Assembly (NCBI GenBank): GCA_025667525.1
Contig: CM046878.1
Location: 519,506,274 to 519,570,273 of the forward strand
Length of the DNA: 64,000 nt
Source of the DNA: Glebionis coronaria
Taxonomy: Eukaryota; Streptophyta; Magnoliopsida; Asterales; Asteraceae
Reading direction: 5' to 3'
In this document: positions 23,429 to 35,149 of the stretch, one piece after another
How positions within the stretch are numbered: the first letter of the stretch is position 1
Layout: every line of letters begins with the position of its first letter
Made by a program: the position numbers and the translations under genes
The notes under the pieces: model-generated
What the model saw: only the letters and a program-made list of their open reading frames with translations
What the model was told of the DNA's origin: nothing
The model's database searches: none

Positions 23429-23821
23429 TGATGTAGCGGAAATAACAAAGTAACAAGGATAGATAATTGAATCTGTTGATTCACAAAGAATACCAGAAAC
23501 AACTCTTCCAACAATCGTTGATTCAAACGAATGCCCGATTATTAGGGTGAAAATTGAACAATAAACCCTAACCTGGATTCAAGTCAATTAACAAAAGACT
23601 ACAAGTCTGTGTTTTTTATTCATATCTCAATTATATCCTTACAATGAACAAAAGTCCTAATTTTATAGGAAAATTAAACTTAGGGAAAAAGAAGACAATA
23701 TTCTTCCAAGAAAACACAAAATAAAAACATTAAATAAAAGATACCACAAAATAAGAAAACTAAATAAAAGATGTCAAAAAATAAAACTAAATAAAAAGTT
23801 TATTCTTATGCTCCTCCATCA
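23429..23821 (-). repeat. Element D 5' LTR, type a
   Basis: 393 bp, TGATGGAGGAGC...CGCTACATCA on the minus strand, followed outside by the GACTT duplication. TATA box at 23660-23667 and an AATAAA signal downstream of it near 23618. Its U3 is AT-rich with repeated ttttatttagtttt-type phrases. Confidence 0.85.
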
Positions 23822-23826
23822 GACTT

Positions 23827-25175
23827 TCCCCATGATCTTTAAGTGATTGCTTTTCGTCGTGTGTCTCGATCCTTCATATTGATTTAGGAATAATGATACT
23901 TCACATCATCTTGGATCTTAAGCAACAAAATAGGGCTCCTCATGCCTTGTTAGGGCCTTTTTGGATAATCATCAATTTTCGCGTCCCGCTTCAGTAAGTT
24001 ATGCCTTGGCTATGAACTCTATTCAACCTCGAGCAACTTTTAAACGATCTTGCGCTAGAGGCTAAGTAACCTTTCAAATCGTACGACCTTACTTATTACA
24101 ACTATTTTTATTCCTAATGCATTGATCTTATGGGAAGAAAAAGCCACAATTAAAGACATATGAGTTTTTGAAAGAACATTTTTATGTTCTACGTTTAGCA
24201 TGATCACTTGTCTAACTCTTTCACTTCTCGTTCTTCACTATATAAAGACCTCTAATTAAAGAGACTCGTGAATACTTAGCCATGCAAGTCAAAATTAAGC
24301 CAAATTTGGATTAGCTTTCATTAAGAATACATTTAATCAAAGTTTTGGGTTTTCAAGCCACCTATAGGATCTTGCACTTTTTCAAGTTTAGAGAATGCGT
24401 TTTATAGTTCCCTTGATAAGTGATTTTCTAGAATCAATTATAGGAACTTGCGAAAAGTTCTTGTTCTTAACTCGAATAAGCTAAGACTTTCGCGTTTTAA
24501 AGTTCCCTATATAAAAGTCTAGCAAAACTTGAATTGAGCGGGTTAAGGAATGTAAATGGCTCCAAATGCCTATCAAGTCAAAAAGTAGCTCTTATTCTAC
24601 CCATCGGAAAATATACATTCGTGTCTTAAAAACACTTATGAAAACTAAGAAAAAAATTAAAATTTGGCCATTTTTAGCCTTATTAGCAACAAAACATTGA
24701 AAGTTGGAAAACATGAGGGCGTAGCAAAGCAAGTATCTATTCACCCCCCCATACTAAAAGTAAACATTGTCCTCAATGTTTCGAGTCTAAAGGTTGAGCA
24801 CCCCCTACTAGAGATGAAGAATCAAATGCTTAGGATCTAGCATGGAAAGGGTGATCAACAATATATCTAAAGCCGTTTATTATTTATGCTAAAAGATAAT
24901 TGTTAGAACAATAAATGATATGTCATGGATTCGTGAAAAACTTCTTCAAGCAAACGATGGAGGCTCACGTAAACGAACACGAGAGTCTTCAATCGTAGAT
25001 GATGATGATGATCTAGATAACACAATCACAAACAACCACGAGACAACGAGTTGGAAGGGCACAAGTCCCCTATAATTAGTTATTAGAAAGCATAAAAGGA
25101 TAAGCATGGGGTCTCCCCCACGAGGCACCTCGTTTTTGATTACCGAGTCATGAGCTCGACTCGATCCCCTCAATG
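23827..25175 (-). other. Element B 3' internal region, proximal part (non-coding)
   Basis: Follows the integrase stop at 25176. Contains a conserved hairpin and G-tract at 24743-24780. No env-like ORF; the longest minus frame (24946-25173) has no recognisable feature. Confidence 0.6.
24743..24780 (-). promoter_or_regulatory. Hairpin plus G-tract in element B 3' region
   Basis: Minus strand AACATTGAGGACAATGTT is a perfect 7-bp stem with a 4-base loop (24763-24780). It is followed 9 bases later by TATGGGGGGGTG, which resembles the true purine tract at 16854. From memory, a GAGGACAATG...GGGGGG combination recurs in Athila/Tat elements; I cannot check it here. Possible roles are a second plus-strand primer or an RNA structure. 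Confidence 0.5.
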
Positions 25176-27626
25176 CTAATTATCATTGGGGAAGGTGACT
25201 TGGTCGAGGTCAACCATTGAAGGAATTTCCCCACCAAAGTAGTGCTTAAGCCTATGTCCATTCACCTTGAAGTTAGGACCATCGTCTTGAGCTAGCTCGA
25301 TGGTCCCATAAGGAAACACTTGTGTAACGGTGAAAGGACCCGACCAACGAGATTTCAATTTCCCGGAAAATATCTTAAGTCTAGAGTTAAAAAGTAACAC
25401 TTGATCACCAACGTTAAAAACCCGGTTTTTAATCTTCGCATCATGAAACTTTTTAGTCTTTTCTTTGAAAATCAATGAATTTTCATAAGCATTGTCTCTT
25501 AATTCATCTAATTTATTCAATTGTATTTTCCGGTGATCTCCCGTGGTCTTTAAGTCAAAGTTTGCATGCTTAAGGGCCCAATATGCCTTGTGCTCCAATT
25601 CAATGGGCAAATGACAATTCTTCCCATAGACTAACTTATAAGCAGTGCAACCGATAGGTGTCTTATAAGCGGTCCTAAAGGCCCATAAAGCGTCATCGAG
25701 TTTGTCGGACCATGAAGCACGGTTTTCTCCAATTGACCTTTCTAAAATCCTCTTCAAAGCTCGGTTTGAAACCTCGACTTGCCCACTCGTTTGCGGGTGA
25801 TAAGCCGTTGAAAGACGATGAGTAACTCCATATTTCTTTAAGACCTTTTCGAATTGGTCATTACAAAAATGGGTTCCACGATAGCTTATAATAGCACGAG
25901 GGGTTCCGAACCGAGAGAATAGTTGCTTCAAAAACTTCACTACCACACGAGCATCATTAGTAGGTAAAGCCTTAGCTTCCACCCACTTAGAAAGGTAGTC
26001 CACAGCGACGAGGATATACTTGTTACCATGAGACGATGGGAACGGCCCCATAAAGTCTATGCCCCAAATGTCGAAAATCTCACACACTTGAATTATGTTT
26101 TGCGGCATTTCATCATGTTGAGACGATTTTCCTTGATGTTGGCACGAATCACATGACTTCACAAGTGCGTGTGCATCACGATAAATAGAAGGCCAAAAGA
26201 AGACGGGATCGAACACTTTCTTAGCCATAAGATTAGCACCGTGGTGACCACCCGTGGGTCCCTCGTGACAAGCTCTAAGGATATTAGAAGCTTCGACATC
26301 AAAAACACAACGTCGAACGAGTTGATCCGCACAAACCCGAAAGAGATAAGGGTCGTCCCAAAAATAGAACTTGACGTCACGAAATAATTTTTGCTTTTGT
26401 TGTGTCGTCATACCCTTGATTATGAAATTCCCCGCATGGTAATTTGCAATGTCGGCAAACCATGGGGTGGTGTCTTTAGAATTCACTACGCCGAGAGTCT
26501 CGAGAGGAAATGTTTCGGAGATTTCTTTGTTCTCGAAAACATCTTTGTGAGGATATTCTAGACGAGAGAGATGATCGGCCGCTAGATTCTCGGCTCCTTT
26601 TTTGTCAAGCACGGTGACATCAAATTCTTGGAGGAGGAGCATCCAACAAAGCAATCTCGGCTTAGCATCTTGCTTAGCTAAGAGATACTTGATAGCCGAA
26701 TGGTCGGTATACATGATGCTCTTAGTTAAGACGAGATAAGGTCGGAATTTCTCAAAAGCATAGACCACGGCAAGGAATTCCTTTTCCGTTGTGGTGTACT
26801 TTAATTGAGCCTCGGTCATCGTCTTACTAGCATAATGGATAGGACGGAAATGCTTTTCATAACGTTGCCCTAAGACGGCCCCTATAGCATAATCACTTGC
26901 ATCGCACATGATTTCAAAGGGTAATTCCCAATTAGGAGAAACAAGAATGGGAGCTTCGGTAAGTTTCCTTTTAAGAGTTTCGAAAGCTCTAACACAATCC
27001 TCAATGAAATTAAAAGGAGCATCCTTCTCGAGAAGGTATGTCATAGGTCGAGAGATTTTTGAAAAGTCTTTGATGAAACGACGATAAAAGCCCGCGTGGC
27101 CTAGGACACTCCTAACTCCCTTAACGGTTTTGGGATGAGGTAACTTGGCGATGACGTCTACCTTAGCTTTATCGACCTCAATCCCCGCTTTCGAGACCTT
27201 ATGTCCTAAGACGATTCCTTGTTTACACATAAAATGACATTTTTCCCAATTAAGCACAAGATTGGTTTCTTCACAACGTTTTAACATTTGCTCGAGATTA
27301 GATAAACACGACGTGAACGAATTGACAAACACCGAAAAGTCATCCATAAACACTTCCATCGACTTCTCGATCATATCGTGAAAAATTGCCATCATACACC
27401 GTTGAAACGTACCCGGTGCATTACAAAGTCCGAAAGGCATCCTACGATAAGCAAACGTTCCATAAGGACACGTAAACATGGTCTTCTCTTGATCACGAGG
27501 GTCGATAGGGATTTGAAAGTAACCGGAAAAACCATCTAAAAAGCAATAGAATTCATTTCCCGCGAGTCGCTCCAACATTTGATCCATGAAGGGCAAAGGA
27601 AAGTGGTCTTTACGAGTGGCGTCATT
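25176..27626 (-). pseudogene. pol: Element B reverse transcriptase, RNase H and integrase
   Basis: Same frame as the gag-protease part, separated by one TAA at 27627-27629. RT has [28 protein letters not shown] and FMDDFSVF with the Asp pair. RNase H shows [13 protein letters not shown], the Glu in [21 protein letters not shown] and ADHLSRLE. Integrase has the HHCC domain ([11 protein letters not shown] ... CDSCQ), first Asp in WGIDFMGPF, and the third residue Glu in SGQVEVSNR. The middle acidic residue is lost: the motif reads IISYRGTHF instead of IISDRGTHF. The C-terminal [11 protein letters not shown] and GPFTV region is complete. Without the middle Asp the integrase should be inactive. 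Confidence 0.92.
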
Positions 27627-30600
27627 TTACTTTCGGTAGTCAATACACACCCTCCAACCGGTCACAATACGAGTGGGAATTAACTCGTTGTTTTCATTAG
27701 GCACAACGGTCATTCCTCCCTTTTTAGGGACACAATGGATTGGGCTCACCCATGGGCTATCGGAGATAGGATAAATCATTCTTGCATCAAGGAGTTTTAA
27801 AACTTCCTTTTTTATGACATCGTGAATTTTGGGATTCACCCTTCTTTGACTTTGAATTGCGGGTTTGTAGTCCTCCTCCATTAAAATCTTGTGAGTACAA
27901 AATTTTGGGTCAATACCCTTAGTGTCGGAAATTTTCCACGCAATTGCCCTTTTATGAGCCTTAAGAACTTTCAAGAGCTCGGTTTTTTCATCATTGGCAA
28001 GACCTCTTGCAATAATAACTGGCAACTTGTCATCACCTTCCAAGAATGCGTATTCAAGGTGAGAAGGAAGATCTTTCAATTCAAGGATAGGTGGTTCCTC
28101 GATTGAAGATTTTGGTTCAACGCTCATAACTTCCATCGGCGGAAGAAATGGTGGAATAGAAGTATCATCACTAATCAACACCTCATCTTCATTGTCGATT
28201 TCATTTGAAGTGAAATCACCTCCTTGGAATGGAGTGAGATTTGGTGTAGAATTAGCAAGAATCGGATACAAAATAGTGGGATTGTCACTTGACGAGCTAT
28301 GGGAAAAACCTAACACTTCTTGTGAAAACTCATCGCAAACCACATCAACTAAGTCAATGTGATTGATGGTAGCGATTGCATAAAAATGAGAAGGTTTTGA
28401 GTTTTGAGTAGCGTTTATAACAAGTTCCTCTTCGTTGAATCTCAAAGTGATAGTTCTTGCATGAACGTCGATAAGTGATCTCGAGGTGTCTAAAAATGGA
28501 CGACCTAAAATTAGAGGAACTTGAGGATCCGCGGGGATGTCAACTACTATAAAATCAACGGGATAGTAGAACTTCCCCACATTCACGAAAATATATTCGG
28601 CTACTCCACATGCTAAAATCATAGAATGATCGGCCATCTCGATAGACATGTTCGAAGGAATAAGAGCCGGAAGCGAAAGCGATTTCCAAATGGAAAATGG
28701 CATCAAATTAATGCTCGCACCAAGATCGGCCAAGGCGAGGCATTCTTTCATATCTTGTATGTCACAAGGAATGAGAAACTTTCCGGGGTCACCAACTTTT
28801 TCTGGTATGCGGTTAAGATAAACCGAAGAACAATTAGCAAGCTTTGAAAGCTTTTCCTTATCGCTCATCATACTTTTAAAAGTGGAAGCGAAACGAGGCA
28901 TATATAACAACGCGTCGGCTAAACTTACATCAAAATGCATGTGTTGAAACGTTTTTATAAAAAGCTCGATTTGTTGTTTGTTTCGTTCTTGCAATTTCTC
29001 CTTTTTTCGTCTCGAAGGGTAAGGTAAGGGTGGTATGGGTTGGACATTAGGCAACGGCCTTGGAATCTTGGGTTCCACAATTGGTATTGGTTCAACCGTA
29101 GGTGTGGTTTGAACGGTACTTTGTGGGATTGTAATGTGCTCCTTTTCGACCACCACCTCGGGCTCTTTCTCGATTTCCTTCTCCGTAGAAGTACTTGGAC
29201 GAGAGATTGGTTCCTTGAAAGTTTTACCACTTCGTGTAGTAATAACCTTCATTTCTCCCTTCGGGTTTGCAATGGTATCACTAGGAAGACCACCCGAGGA
29301 AGAGGGTTTACACATGATTGCTTCAAACATTTTTGCCATTCGGTCCTCAAATTTTGATTGCCTTAAATCCGCTTTTAACAATTCTTGCTTAATCTCATGT
29401 TGTCCTTGTTCCATTTTATTTGCATGAGTTTTAAGTTCATTAGCAAGTTCGTTTTTAAGCTCGTTTTTCAACTCGGATCTTAAGCTAATCATCTCACGTT
29501 GCATGTTATCAAATTTAGCATCATTTGCTTTAGCATAATCCAAAAATTCTCCTTGAAGATTTTTAGTGTGAGCATTTTGAAAACCTTGTGTAGTGTTTTG
29601 AAAATCACGGTTTTGGTTCTGATTAGTGACTTGTCCATTCCCACTTTGATAATTCCCTTTGTTGTAGTTACGTGAATTACCTTGTTAATTACCACCTTGA
29701 TTGTTGTTTCGATAGTTATTAGCATTTTGATTTGGTGGAGCTTGATTTGGGCGGGAACCTTGGCCGTTTTGGTTGTAAGTTCCCGTTGCTACATAAGCAC
29801 TCGAAGTGTTACCATCCGCGGTAATGCACTCGGAAATATCATGAGCTCCACCACAAGACAAACAACTCTTAGCAACCGCTTTAACCGAAGCGGAACTCAA
29901 AGCCTCTTGTGCTTTCCAATGAGTCATAAGATTAGCAAATCTATCGAAAAACCGATTTTTCTCATTAGCTTCATCATGTAAGGCATTAATGCTACGAGAC
30001 GATGACGAACCCAAATTGGCAACACTCGGTGTGTTACGAGGGCTATAAACCTTAGATCTATTCTCGATAATCTTTAAAGCTTCATCGGTCGTTTTGCACA
30101 AAAAATTACCACCCGCGGCGGCATTCAAGTAATCTCGTTCATGGTCATTAAGCCCATTATAAAAAGTATCAATTTGATGCAATTCCGAAAAATCATGGTG
30201 TGGACATTCATGTAACATTTCTTTAAAGCGTTCCCATGCCATTGAAAAACTTTCATTATTTCTTTGAACAAATCTTGAAATCTCATTTTTCAAGTGTGTT
30301 GTTTTAGATGGTGGAAAAAGCTTGTTCACAAACTTAGAAATGAGATCACCCCATGTCAAAATTGAATTTGGCGGTTCTTTCTCGAGCCAAATTTTTGCGG
30401 GTCCATCTAACGAGTATGGAAACAACATCATCTTAATGGCGTCATGTGGAACATCCTTTAACTTGCTAGTGGCGGTGAGACGATTAAAATTCCTTATGTG
30501 ATAATGCGGGTTGTCTTTCTCATGACCTCTAAACTTATTAGCTTGCAACATCGACATTAAACCCGTCTTAATCTCGAAATTCTCCGCAAGGAAAGCGGGA

Positions 30601-30788
30601 ATCACAATGGCCTCTCCAAAACCCTCGGTGGGTGCTTGCAGCAACTCCATCATAGTACGATTAGCCATGACGACTTCTTGTTCTACAATAGGTTCAACAA
30701 TTGGAGGTTGTTCTTCAATCAACGTCTCTTGATTGGCTTGCTTTTGAAGACGTTTACGAGCTCGTTTTGCTTGATTACGAGTGATCAT
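27627..30788 (-). pseudogene. gag-pro: Element B gag and protease (two stops in frame)
   Basis: The ATG at 30788 starts ITRNQAKRARKRLQ, a basic N-terminus. Capsid core: IWLEKEPPNSILTWGDLISK, NESFSMAWERFKEML, IDTFYNGL. One zinc knuckle CLSCGGAHDISEC (CX2CX3HX4C) at about residue 311-323, then an Asn/Gln/Gly-rich stretch. A TAA at 29685-29687 interrupts the frame (probable CAA). The protease motif is LADLGASINLMP, Athila style, followed by LILGRPFLDT. The end reaches VCIDYRK of RT before the second stop at 27627. A Lys/Glu helix (about 29400-29540) and a Pro-rich linker sit between knuckle and protease. Confidence 0.9.
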
Positions 30789-31517
30789 AAACTTCACGAA
30801 GAATGGGAGGTGAGCAAAGAAGATTCTTTTTGGGTGTTTTGTGGATTTTCAATTTTTTTGTGTTTTTGATTGTTTTTAATTTTTTTTTTGGATTTTGGTG
30901 TATCTTCGTAGACAACAATCTACCAAATCTCTCCTCGAATCAAACTCTTGATTAAAGAAGCCTCAAAGGAATGAAAACGATCACGTGGAGTGAACGCCTT
31001 CGAATGACTTTAGAACTTTGGTGAAAACCAAATTGTTCAAGAGGGTTTAATCACAAAGAAACCAAGCAAATATATTATACGTAATAATACTTTGGGCGGC
31101 AAAACCCTCGATTAGCCTTCAATCTCAAAATACTCACAAGCAAGCGGGGAAACGATGCGGCGCGAAGCACTTAAGAGCCTTTTTCCTTAGGGTATATTTT
31201 ATAATACCCGCCTTATACCCACCTTATAGTTCGTATTTTTCAAAATCGAGCTTCACGAAAGTATTTATCTATTTTTGTCTTTTTCTTTTTGTCTGAGATT
31301 CGAATACAATAATTAGGAGATCAAATCCCAATTAAGGTTGTGTTTTCACACTTTTGGAGATATTTTGTATTGATTGTGATACTTAATACAATATAGTAAT
31401 AATAATTTCACAAGAAAAACCAAAAAACCGATAATACGTATTAGTAGAGTTCTACTAATACAAATACTATTTATGGTTAATATTAAAAACAAAAAGACAA
31501 ATTAATCACGACACACC
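30789..31517 (-). other. Element B 5' leader
   Basis: Non-coding stretch between primer site and gag ATG, with T-rich tracts near 30850-30890. No frame of note. Confidence 0.6.
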
Positions 31518-31535
31518 TCCTCGGCAGCGACGCCA
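31518..31535 (-). other. Element B primer binding site
   Basis: TGGCGTCGCTGCCGAGG on the minus strand, three bases after the LTR end. It resembles the TGGCGCC...GCCGG site of Athila/Tat elements (tRNA-Asp or tRNA-Arg type) with a few changes. Confidence 0.72.
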
Positions 31536-34500
31536 AAATGATTGTGGTAAATTACACCTCTTGTTTAGGAAAACAAAAGAGCGTAAATGAGCGGTAAGTA
31601 TTAAGTGATGATTTAGGAAAATCAAGCACTAATGACCCAATGAAGTTCGTTTCCCAAGGAGATATATGTGTGTGACTAAAATGTAGCAAGGTTTGAGATT
31701 AATATTTGAAAGAAGGGTATGAGAAAAGAGGATGAGAAGACGTGTTAATTACTACTATGACTTAACGTAAAACCGTAAAATAAGCTAAAATAAAAATTAA
31801 TTCTAATAATTACCAAAAATTCACCAAAAATCAAAATAAATAAACTAAGAGTTTACCAATGATCAAAACTTTTTCAAAACTTTTTCAAACCTTTTTATTA
31901 ATTAAATATTCAATTTTTAAATGCTAATTAAAGCCCTAAAAATCAAATTAATTATCAAAAAGCCCAAATAAAGAATTTTCAATTGGTAAACCTTTAAAAT
32001 GACCTAAAAAGATTAAAAACTATTTTTAGAAATTTTTAGACTAATAAAAACTATTTAAAATGATTTAAAAACTATTAAAACTTAAAATAATTATAAAAAT
32101 TAATCTAAAGATGATAAAATTAATCTAAAAGTTGCAAAATTCCTATTTTAATGTATTTAAGCTAAGAAAAATATAAAAAGTGCAAAAATGTGAAATTTGA
32201 AAAATAATAATAAAATAATATTAAAAATCCAAAAATTCTAAAAAATTCTAAAAACTTGCAAACTAGTTTATTTTGATCTAATTAATCAGAAAATGAAAGT
32301 GAAATGACCAGAATACCCCTATTGGGCCCTTAAATGGGCCAAAACCAAAAACAGTCAACACTAATGGGCTTTTTAGCCCAAAAAGTCAAACTTGACCCAA
32401 TTAACTTGGAAAAGCCCAATCTGAAGGCCCAATTAAGAAATAAACTAATGCCATAAGCTGAAAGTGAGCTTATCACAGCTTATTAAGCAAACAACTTATC
32501 CTTATTGGGCCATTAAGCCCATTAAGCAATAAACTAATGCCATAAGCTCTAATTTGACACATAACCTTCTTTTGAGATACTAAAGAGATCTGTAAAAAGA
32601 AATTTTGAAAAAGCACACTCAATAAGCCAGAAATAAGCAAAGTTCAAATCCACAAAACGACAAAATAGTCGGGTTTGAGATTTAGGGCACCTCAGAAGCT
32701 CTAGTTTGTTGCAAAAGCTCACAAATAGCTTAACTAAGAATAATCAATCAAGAAAATCACAAAAAGTCAAGTAGAATAAGCTGTGAGAACCAATAAGCAC
32801 TCTGAAAAAGCCAAATAAGCTAGTTTCCTAGCAAAAGCTTAACCAAAAGACTTGAAACCTTCCAGACATGATATTAAGCTGAGAAAAATGAGTTCTATTA
32901 CAAAAACTAAGTTGTTGCATGTACCAATAAGCAAAACAGATTCAATAAGCTTTGTGACCAAGTTTGACCAAAAGTCAAACGCTGATGAGTGAAATTCAAA
33001 CGCTGACAGGAACAAAATGGACGTTGACAGACTTAATGAAGTGTTTAGACAATGTTTTCACCCTGGTGGTCAAGGTTTGAGTGCAAACCTTGTGAATCAA
33101 GGCCTACCAGTTGAGTAGACTTGACAAGTTTTGGCACAAATAAGCCAATAAGCTAGTAAGCTTATAAGCTATCAACAGATAAATCCAAGTATCCAAATAA
33201 CCTCACAAGCAACACACAAATAGAATCCAAGCAGAAAAACAACAATCCTTATACTAGAAATCACAATGCAACACCAAATGAGGTGGTCACTTTGCTGATG
33301 CAAATGACCACTTCAGCCAACTTTGATGAGCTATAACAAACACAATAAGCCACCAAATTCAACAACCAGATAGCCAATAGATAGATTATCACCCAAACTA
33401 TTCCCAAACCTGATTTCAGACCTTAGATCCAAGTAACAAAGAAGTTATTGGATCTGATGTGTTTGAACAATCTCAAAAGCACTTCTATCAGATTTTAGCA
33501 AAACTTCCAATCCTTTTTCCAAACTTTCAGAAACTTAACAAAGGACTAAAACTTGTTCAAAATGACTTGTTTAGACCTCCCAAACCCTAAGAACCAAGGG
33601 CACAAGGCCACAAGGCCTTATGAACCAGTATTTCCAAACAGTCCTTAATCAACCACTTTTCAAAGCAACTTGTTATTTTTAAACAAAACCTACTGATTTT
33701 ATTATTCAAACAGCTACACTAGGTGACAACTAACTGATTGCAACCATAAAACACAAAGCACAAACACATAATCACCAAATCATATACCAAAATGCAAAAC
33801 AGGCAGTAACATGAAATTTTTAGAGGAATTTTAAACAAGGGATTATACCTGCCCTCCACAACATCCTAGGAGGGCCAGCTATGCTCCTTGGACCTTGTTC
33901 AACAACTAGAACAAGACCAAGGTTCTTCAAAAAGGAAGATCAAAACCTTCTGATGTTCAAAGTAGAACAGGTTTTGATTATGATATATCTTCAACACAAA
34001 TCAGCAAACAACTCAACCAAAAGCTCAAAACTCTTCTCAGGCTTGGTGTCAACAAGCTTGAAGGAGCTTAAGGCTTTTGGCTAAGGGTTAGTACACAATA
34101 ATAAGCAAATTCAAAAACCTCTTTTCAAGCCTTTCAAACTTGAAAAACCTTACCAAACATAAACATCCTTGAACCAAATGATTCAAGCACACTTATAACA
34201 ACAAATGGAACTCAGAATCACCTTTAAACAACACCAACTTTCAAAAACATAAAAAGGAATTACAATTTTCTCAAAATACCAACTTTTATAAATTTCAAAA
34301 AGGAATTACAAGTTTAAAAGGTAAAACTGGAACAAAGGGACTCTCATAGGTTGAGGTCTCCTTTTATAGGCAAATGCTAAGCTAGCACTATTCATAAACC
34401 CTAGAACTGAATTCCCAAAAGTGCCCTTGAGGTCTTCTAGACGATTCTTTGATGTGAGTTGTCCAAAATGATCATAGACGTTCATTTTAGCTTACTTGTT

Positions 34501-34571
34501 AAGCAGGGAGTCTAGGCTGTTGATCTTGACACGTGGCTTTACTTGGAGAGAAAGTTGTCACATGATTGGTG

Positions 34572-34576
34572 GACGG
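34572..34576. repeat. Target site duplication of element E, left copy (gacgg)
   Basis: gacgg here and at 37943-37947. The empty site is visible in the other LTR of element B near 15996 (ggtggacgggtttg). Confidence 0.93.
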
Positions 34577-35137
34577 TGCGGAAACCTTGGTTTCCGGATC
34601 TTTTAAGCTACTAGGAATGATCATTGTTCATATGATTAGATAATCAAAGCGGAATTAGAACAACAACCATTAACAAGGTGTTTAGGGCACAAGAACATGA
34701 ATTAAAACACAATTGGATTGTTCATTATATTAATAACAAACAATCACTAGACGTGTATACACTAAATCCCACGTCTAGTGCACACACGCTTTTAGGTTTA
34801 CATTGTGAATGAATTGATATGAATAAAACCTAAGACCCTTGTTCCTTTTATAGTGGAAGGAACAGAATCTACAAGAGATCAAATCAAATAAACATCTAAA
34901 TATTCTATTTAGATAAACTATATATTGTGTATATCATAAATAATATACTCAATATATTCCCTAAATAGAATTCTCCATCAAATCTATCAGCGTTGACTTT
35001 TGTTGACTGCGTTTGACTTTTGTTGACTTTTGTCAACGCCTACTTTGCTCTTGTCAACTCTTGTATTACTCTTGTCAACGCCTGAGTAAATGTCCTTCGA
35101 TTTTGAGTTTCTGCCACATCAACTTTTTGACCCAACA
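34577..35137 (-). repeat. Element E 3' LTR
   Basis: 561 bp, nearly identical to 37382-37942. TATA box (minus TATAAAA) at 34847-34853 and a TTGAC cluster at 34993-35079. Confidence 0.92.
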
Positions 35138-35149
35138 ATCTTCCCCTAG
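35138..35149 (-). other. Element E polypurine tract
   Basis: CTAGGGGAAGAT on the minus strand adjoins LTR start TGTTGGG. Confidence 0.78.

Larger units (their letters stand above)
17660..23821 (-). mobile_element. Element D: chimeric chromovirus-type Gypsy element with two different LTRs
   Basis: On the minus strand the order is: 5' LTR type a (23821-23429, 393 bp), primer site, short gag/protease/pol-tail deletion derivative, purine tract, first 200 bp of a second type-a LTR (22630-22431), then gag-pol of a related autonomous element (22417-18275), purine tract, and 3' LTR type b (18188-17660, 529 bp). The type a and b LTRs share the first nine bases and the last 150-170 bases, but their U3 parts differ. 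A single perfect GACTT duplication flanks the whole, and no duplication flanks the inner part. Ordinary reverse transcription gives two identical LTRs, so this structure needs template switching plus recombination or gene conversion. Confidence 0.87.

Noticed and set aside
16867..25175. Search for an env-like ORF of an Athila element downstream of integrase
   Set aside because: No open frame with signal peptide or membrane segments in 23827-25175 or 16867-17654.
28626..29427. Plus-strand and alternate minus-strand frames within element B gag-protease
   Set aside because: Shadows of the real frame.
15304..34084. A 67-codon frame present twice (15304-15507 and 33881-34084)
   Set aside because: It lies in both LTRs of element B, so duplication comes from the LTR structure. 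No recognisable protein features and no sign of independent selection.
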